Shown: piece after piece, positions 59,039 to 64,000 of the stretch | How positions within the stretch are numbered: position 1 is the first letter of the stretch | How the letters are laid out: the number at the start of each line of letters is the position of its first letter | Source: Megalonaias nervosa | Lineage: Eukaryota; Mollusca; Bivalvia; Unionida; Unionidae | Length of the DNA: 64,000 nucleotides | Direction of reading: 5' to 3' | NCBI GenBank assembly: GCA_016617855.1 | Contig: JAECUM010010954.1 | Span: 1 to 64,000, forward strand | The notes under the pieces: model-generated | Told to the model about the DNA's origin: nothing | Database searches by the model: none | What the model saw: only the letters and a program-made list of their open reading frames with translations | Program-made: the position numbers and the translations under genes

Positions 59039-59933
59039 CTAGTGTTTTTGAGACCCAACAAATGTATTGCTTTCAATACATGACTTTGACCTTGACGTCT
59101 TATAAATAAGAGCATTTGAGATAGGTCTGTCTTGATTCTGATGTTTATATTTCACTTTGAAGCAATCAGAAATAACGTGTTCTTTCATCTTACTATAGTT
59201 ACACGTAGGAAAAGACAACGATTTTGAATCAAGCTTATCAAAAGCTTGATTTTTAAAAGTTGTGCCAGACTGAGTTTTAGAAGGAGTCGTATTAGGCTGA
59301 AATACTTTTCTACCAGCAGACTGCTGATTGGATGACTTGCCTACGAAAGGAACTTTATGAGTTAAGAAATACTCATCAGCAGCATGTGCAGCATTTTCCA
59401 AGGTTTCGATCTTATGCTCCTCAAGATAAGTTTTAATGTCACTATGGACACAGTTCTTGAACTCTTCAAGTAATACAAGTTGTTTAAGATTTTCATAATC
59501 TTGCTCAACGTTCTTGGCTAAGCACCGTCTATCAAAATGCTGCTCTTTTTCTCTTGCAAATTCGACATAGACCTGTCCAGCTTCTTTTCTATAGTTTCTG
59601 AATTTTTGCCGATAAGCCTCAGGGACTAACTCATAACAGTTTAAGATGCATTCGTTAACTACATCATAGTCAGCACTTTGCTGAACTGACAGTGAATGGT
59701 AAATATCACTAGCGTTACCAACAAGTACACACTGTAATAACTGAGTCCAGTGCTCTCTTGGCCATTTCAAATTTTCAGAAATCATTACAAAATGAGGAAA
59801 ATATTAGTCTACTTCTTTTTCTCTGAAAGGGGGCACCAACCTAATATTCTTTGTAATATCAAAACTTGAATTTGTGTGTGGAGTGGGAATGTGCCTTTCA
59901 CTTGCCAGCTCTATTTCGTTTACCTTAATTTGT

Positions 59934-60023
<90 letters not shown>

Positions 60024-60499
60024 AAATTGTTGCTGCATTTGTTTATCTTTATCTTTTTCCTGTCTGTTTCTCCTCTTTCTCAAATTGTAACTGCATTTGC
60101 TTCTCTCTCTCCTCTTTTTCCAATAGCATTTGTTTTTCTTCTTTCTGCAAATGCATTCGTTCTTTTACTTTCTCCAATAATAACTGCATTTGTTTCTCTT
60201 CTTTCTGAAGTTGAAGCTTCCTTAACTCTAATTCCATCTTGTTATTCAATTTTAATTCCTTTACTTTTATATCAGAGTCTGATACAGACTTTCTGATCGA
60301 AACCAAAACACTTTTATCCAAAACATTCTTCTCTACCAAATACTGGATCAAAATGCTTTTTATTTCGTGCTTAGTTAAAGAAGCTTTTGCTTCAGGAAGA
60401 TCGTATTTTCTGGCAAGTTCAAGCAATTCATCTTTTTGTCAAACTATCGAACTGCTCCTGAGTAGGATTTGAAAGAAAGATCTCCACTTTTGATGACAT
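59039..60499 (-). pseudogene. Gmr1-like gag with coiled coil and SCAN-like capsid segment
   Basis: ATG 60499 begins SKVEIFLSNPTQEQFDSL. A 1-nt shift near 60438 leads into a SAP-like region (LELARKYDLPEAKASL) and a long Glu/Lys/Gln coiled coil to 60049. A (CT)n tract at 59938-60020 then disrupts the frame. The capsid part resumes (ITKNIRLVPPFREKE, stop near 59805, then ISENLKWPREHWTQLL). Next come ELVPEAYRQKFRNYRK, FAREKEQHFDR, LKQLVLLEEFKNC and TLENAAHAADEYFLTHK, a pattern like the vertebrate SCAN domain, which is thought to derive from such a gag. A zinc-knuckle-like CNYSKMKEHVISDC near 59180 has lost one Cys. Confidence 0.85.
59938..60020 (+). repeat. (CT)n microsatellite inside gag
   Basis: About 40 CT units (GA on the coding strand), lying between the coiled coil and capsid parts of gag. 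A Glu/Arg-rich coding stretch probably seeded the expansion. Confidence 0.98.
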
Positions 60500-60636
60500 T
60501 GTGAAAAACCTGTTGATTTCACTAAAGATTTCAAGCAAAATTTGAAATAATACTTGGGATTTAAAAAAGTCTGAAAACTAGGGGAATTTAAATTTCAAAA
60601 AACAATTTTCTGAAATATTTTTGTAAAAATTCATAT

Positions 60637-60654
60637 ATCCCCGACGAGCCCCGA
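60637..60654 (-). promoter_or_regulatory. Primer-binding site, tRNA-Pro-like
   Basis: On the minus strand TCGGGGCTCGTCGGGGAT lies 8 bp inside the 5' LTR. It differs at two positions from the sequence complementary to the 3' end of tRNA-Pro used by many retroelements (established knowledge). It would prime minus-strand synthesis. Confidence 0.7.
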
Positions 60655-60662
60655 ATTTTCTT

Positions 60663-61552
60663 TGTTACGTGTCTAGGCTCATACAAAGCAACGCGGAAAA
60701 GAGTGAAGCCAACAAGTTTTGTAAAATTTAACGATTAATTTATTTCCCTAGAAAAACAAGGTAAAAATATGAAAAAGGACTTACGGTTTATGAATCTAAT
60801 CCAAATTAATCCTAGAATTAATAAATATAAGTCCTGACAATAAAAAGTCCTAAGTGAATCACATTTCGAATCCAGATGAAGTTCCAAGATGGAAGGTGAT
60901 GACGTCTTCTATAACCTCTTTTGTGTTGACGTGTCGACAGTTCCTTGTTTAATCACCAAGAATAATATTCCAGCTTTAGAATTCCAAATCATTTTCAGTA
61001 AATGTCTTTGTCCAAGAATACGAATGAGCAAAAGTGCTTCCCAGGGAAAATAAATTGTTAATTCCGAAAAATAGAAAAATTCAAATCAAACTGGCAACAC
61101 CATAAAATGCCTTTCAGCTCTGAAGGCATTAATTACGACTAAAACTAAAACTATAAGAACGTTTGTTAATAAGCCCACCTGATAAGCAAAACAAAGTCTC
61201 GGATGAGGGTCAATCCTCTGGGAAACCCTAATTGACACATGTTATTTCACACGTAGGCCAGATGTGACCTTGACTGAAAATCAATGATTTCTTCACTGAG
61301 AATGAATTAAAAAAAATATAAAAAAGTTGTTTACATTACAGGTGTTACTGGTGCGAGATCTAGGTCACCGATTGATACAATGTAAACAAGCTACTGGCTT
61401 GTTTACAGTCAAACAGAACTGAACTGAATTTTCTGGAAAAATGTAAAATCCAGTGAATAAAGTTATCATTACAATAACATGTAAGGGAATAAAATAAAAA
61501 AATAAAACATTTTAAACTAACAAACAAGTAATTAAATTACATGTACGTAACA
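60663..61552 (-). repeat. 5' LTR
   Basis: 890 bp, matching 55014-55902 throughout. It is followed on the minus strand by the primer-binding site. Confidence 0.92.
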
Positions 61553-61697
61553 GTAGGGAAAAATAAAAGAAGAAACGCAATCTGTACTATTCATTTTATA
61601 GTTAGACTGATAAAACAGTGACAAAGACTCTGCCACCAAGTTAATTTGCTGCATAATATTGCTTGTCATTGTCTTCACTTTTCACTGTCTATAGATC

Positions 61698-61990
61698 AGA
61701 ACTGGTTGGAGTGTCTGTCTAGGATGCAGGAAGTCGTGGGTTCAACCCATGGCAGAGTCATATGAAAGTCTTATTAAAATGGTACTAATAGCTGCCTCGC
61801 TTGGTACTCAGCATTAAGAAGTTAGTGTTAGGACTGGTTGGCCTGGGATCAGGATAATATGACTGGGGAGGGGGGGGGGGACATCATGCCCCAGTGCTAG
61901 ACATCATTCTAAACTGCCACACCACAGACATCATAGCGATATGACTGAAAACTGTTACAGCTGCATTAAAAGTCCAAAACACACACACGT
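61698..61990 (+). mobile_element. tRNA-derived SINE, family A, copy 2, with target-site duplication
   Basis: This shares the body of the SINE at 31822-32160 (TAGCTGCCTCGCTTGG, CTCAGCATTAAGAAGTTAG, GCGATATGACTGAAAA). The head is degenerate but retains a B box (GTGGGTTCAACCCA). It is flanked by ACTGTCTATAGATCA (61683-61697) and ACTGTCCATAGATCA (61991-62005), a 15-bp duplication with one mismatch. Confidence 0.9.
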
Positions 61991-62334
61991 ACTGTCCATA
62001 GATCACACATCCAGGTATTGTTGTATAGAATTGCAAATGGTTGCTGTCAATGTTAGATCAGCAGTTTAAATTATCTCTTTTCCACTATGGTAATTTAAAT
62101 GGATTACTCTTAGAATTGTTGTAAACTATTTGGTTAGAAATATGGTGGGAAAAATATGAGTTCACAGACTTGATGGACTTTTATGCAAGAGTTTCTCGTT
62201 CTCAATCCTTAGTTTAAATATAAGGCGTGCTGCCAGATTTGTTAATCTTTTTTACATAATTAGTTTGGGAGCGTATGCATTGTTAAATTACATGTACAGC
62301 TAAAAACACATTTGATTTTGCCATTAAAATGTGT

Positions 62335-62337
<3 letters not shown>

Positions 62338-62385
<48 letters not shown>
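62338..62385 (+). repeat. (AT)n microsatellite at the exon 2 acceptor
   Basis: About 24 AT units ending only ~7 bp before the AG of the acceptor. It replaces most of the expected polypyrimidine tract. Confidence 0.97.
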
Positions 62386-62386
<1 letters not shown>

Positions 62387-62392
62387 TTTCAG

Positions 62393-62659
62393 AGACGCAA
62401 GAACATCCTCTTTGTAAGGGTGAGGACACGGTACTTTTTACTGTTAAAACTTTACCTGTTGCAGTGTATAGAAATAACAATTCAAGTCCAATGTGCTTAT
62501 GGAGTTCAACAGGAGAAAGAAACATTGGCTGTGAAGAAAGACTTATAAAGGATGAAATGTTTCATATAAGACTGTATAATCTTAGTATATTCGATAATGG
62601 AACATATTTCTTGGTCTCTAACGATAAAACTATTGGAAATAAGACCCTGCTCGTATCAG
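62393..62659 (+). CDS. Host membrane-protein gene, exon 2 (Ig-like ectodomain)
   Basis: The exon is bordered by TTTCAG (acceptor, AG at 62391-62392) and GTAAGT (donor at 62660). It is 267 bp long, phase 1 at both ends, as is usual for single-domain Ig exons. It encodes ~89 residues: PLCKGEDTVLFTV (B-strand-like Cys), PMCLWSS (C-strand-like Trp), IRLYNLSIFDNGTYFLVS (the F-strand pattern L..L..DxGxY, but without the usual Cys after Tyr). Sequons NNS, NLS, NGT and NKT suggest a glycosylated extracellular domain. It could be a divergent V-type Ig fold; another beta-sandwich is possible. Confidence 0.75.
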
Positions 62660-63701
62660 GTAAGTGTCATCTAGGTGCTGAGGTGCATACCTGTATATTA
62701 GAATCTCTTTGGACAAATACTCTTTGATGTGATAAAATAGGAATATTGTGATCATTAGATTGTTATACTCCATGACATACTAGTAATTGTGAGATGGAAG
62801 TTATACTTGAAACAAGACGAAAATAAGCATTTTATGAAATTTAGCAAACAGTAGAACCTGTATACATTTTCAGACATGGAAGTTATTTTTTGTTGATGAT
62901 ATTTTGATTGGCCATCATGCTTCTGTATGAAATTAAGTCCCTTTAACAATTTTGATAACAGTGTAAAAATAATCCGGTGTATGGCAGCACTCAATTAGAC
63001 TTATATTTGTGGTCATATATATTAAAATAATTTTAAAAAATTTCAAAATGATAATTTATTGCAGCCTATTTGGGTATCTTAAACCTACAGTTCTATCAAA
63101 TCACTGATACCTTTCTATGATCAACAAATAAATCTAACTGAAATTGAGGTGAAAGGGGGTGGGGATATACTGAAGAGTGAATTTAATCTTTGATATTAAT
63201 TGTGTCATAGCCACTTGCGTTATTGCATGCAAAATATCTTGTCGTGTAATATTAATAAAGTGGATAATTTGATCTGTTATACTCTGGCACACTGGAAGAC
63301 TAAATGCTTCAAATCCTCTGTAGAAAGTTTTGAATGCATTGATGTACTTGGGGTGCATTTTGACTTTAAATAATTGATGAAAATGAATTTCCCTTAAATT
63401 AAAGATAATCAGAAATCGAAATTGGAATATGTAACATTACATAATGTTTAATTTGCCATATCTGTCAAACAAATAAGCATTTTTGGAGAATGCATTATAA
63501 TTAGTATTTGATAATAGGCTAACTGCCTGTTCTAGGATGGGAATAAAAAAAATGTAAAATAAATTGGGATGAGCAGGTTCAAAAGAAATTTTGAAGATAA
63601 AAATATAAGCATTATACACAGAAAGAAAGACAAATGTGGGTGTTTATATATAAGATGGCTGTTATTTTCATGTATTGATTGCGTGATTGTTTCTGTTTAA
63701 G
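62660..63701. other. Intron 2 of the host gene
   Basis: 1042 bp from donor GTAAGT to the acceptor TTTCTGTTTAAG. No repeat or RNA gene was recognised inside. Confidence 0.65.
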
Positions 63702-63841
63702 GTGATTGTAATGTGAGAGTATCTACAACAGAAACAAATGGAATTTATGGGATATCCACAATCTTGTCTTTGGTATCAGTGTTTGTACTGTCAATGGTTG
63801 CCAATATAGTGTTCATCACACTCTATTGGAGATTACGAAAG
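63702..63841 (+). CDS. Host membrane-protein gene, exon 3 (transmembrane segment)
   Basis: The acceptor is TTTCTGTTTAAG and the donor GTGAGT at 63842. The first two bases complete a Gly codon with the last base of exon 2, keeping frame. It encodes DCNVRVSTTETNG, then ~22 hydrophobic residues (STILSLVSVFVLSMVANIVF and following), then a basic stop-transfer RLRK. Together with exons 1 and 2 this predicts a type I single-pass protein whose cytoplasmic tail lies beyond the window. An immune-type or adhesion receptor is plausible but unproven. Confidence 0.75.
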
Positions 63842-64000
63842 GTGAGTACATTAGTGCATGCTAGCCTTCAAATGGCTGTTTAAATAATGCAGATCATTTG
63901 GTAATTTATGTAGGAATTTGACTAGGAAAGTATATCCCATTACATGAGTTAACAATTGTTTGAACATTTTTTTAATGGGTTCATTATTAAATCAGTAGAG
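63842..64000. other. Start of intron 3
   Basis: Begins with GTGAGTAC; the gene continues outside the window. Confidence 0.6.

Larger units (their letters stand above)
55014..61552 (-). mobile_element. Gmr1-like Ty3/gypsy LTR retrotransposon, integrase before RT
   Basis: Two ~890-bp LTRs (TGTTACG...CGTAACA) flank a minus-strand body. It holds a coiled-coil/SCAN-like gag, DTGA protease, integrase (H2C2 zinc finger and core), reverse transcriptase with YIDD and an RNase H, in that order. The 4-bp direct repeat GTAG abuts both ends. Ty3/gypsy elements usually have integrase last; the order here is that of the Gmr1-like group. The LTRs differ at about 15 of the first ~175 positions by eye, and all genes are broken, so this is an old insertion. 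It lies antisense in intron 1 of the host gene. Confidence 0.9.

Noticed and set aside
59874..60296. Plus-strand 140-codon frame across the (CT)n tract
   Set aside because: Antisense to gag and driven by the microsatellite.

Overview
The window is eukaryotic nuclear DNA, most likely from a bivalve or other lophotrochozoan. It is AT-rich and full of simple repeats. It carries tRNA-derived SINEs of the kind common in bivalves, and split host exons with GT/AG borders. The species call is an inference; no single gene settles it. Mobile DNA dominates the window.

Layout. (1) 1-3795: a dead L1/Tx1-type LINE, plus strand. (2) About 4077-5012: an antisense fragment of a Ty3/gypsy element. (3) 5040-22186: a 17.1 kb Polinton/Maverick (adintovirus-like) element with ~530 bp terminal inverted repeats (TIRs). 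On the minus strand it carries a colinear virion block: packaging ATPase, coiled-coil protein, penton-like protein, small basic protein, double-jelly-roll major capsid protein, two adenovirus-core-like small proteins, adenain-type protease, zinc-ribbon protein and a PLA2-like/integrase fusion. A protein-primed PolB with a small downstream gene lies further left on the same strand. On the plus strand are a fibre gene, a membrane protein, an HNH endonuclease and a small unknown. Many of these genes carry frameshifts or stops, so the copy looks like an endogenised, decaying virus-like element; the ATPase, HNH and a few others remain open. (4) 22187-50500: gene-poor host DNA with two diverged copies of a ~5.5 kb duplication (26.3-32.3 and 39.1-44.6 kb), SINEs, a 29-bp minisatellite, foldbacks and many microsatellites. 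(5) 50505-64000: a host gene on the plus strand. Exon 1 encodes a signal peptide, exon 2 a probable Ig-like ectodomain and exon 3 a transmembrane segment. Its first intron (~11.8 kb) holds a ~140-bp satellite, a foldback, a whole LTR retrotransposon (55014-61552, antisense) and a SINE.

How the parts fit. The Polinton gene set would cover replication (PolB), integration (integrase), capsid assembly, maturation and packaging (MCP, penton, protease, ATPase) and attachment (fibre). The LTR element is a Gmr1-like Ty3/gypsy: its gag has a SCAN-like capsid segment, and integrase lies before reverse transcriptase. The fragment at 4-5 kb shows the same order independently. The points most worth a second look are the palindromic Polinton termini whose outer flanks match the local inner arm rather than each other, the small ORF inside each TIR, the tandem HNH protein, and the Gmr1-like element in a probable protostome.
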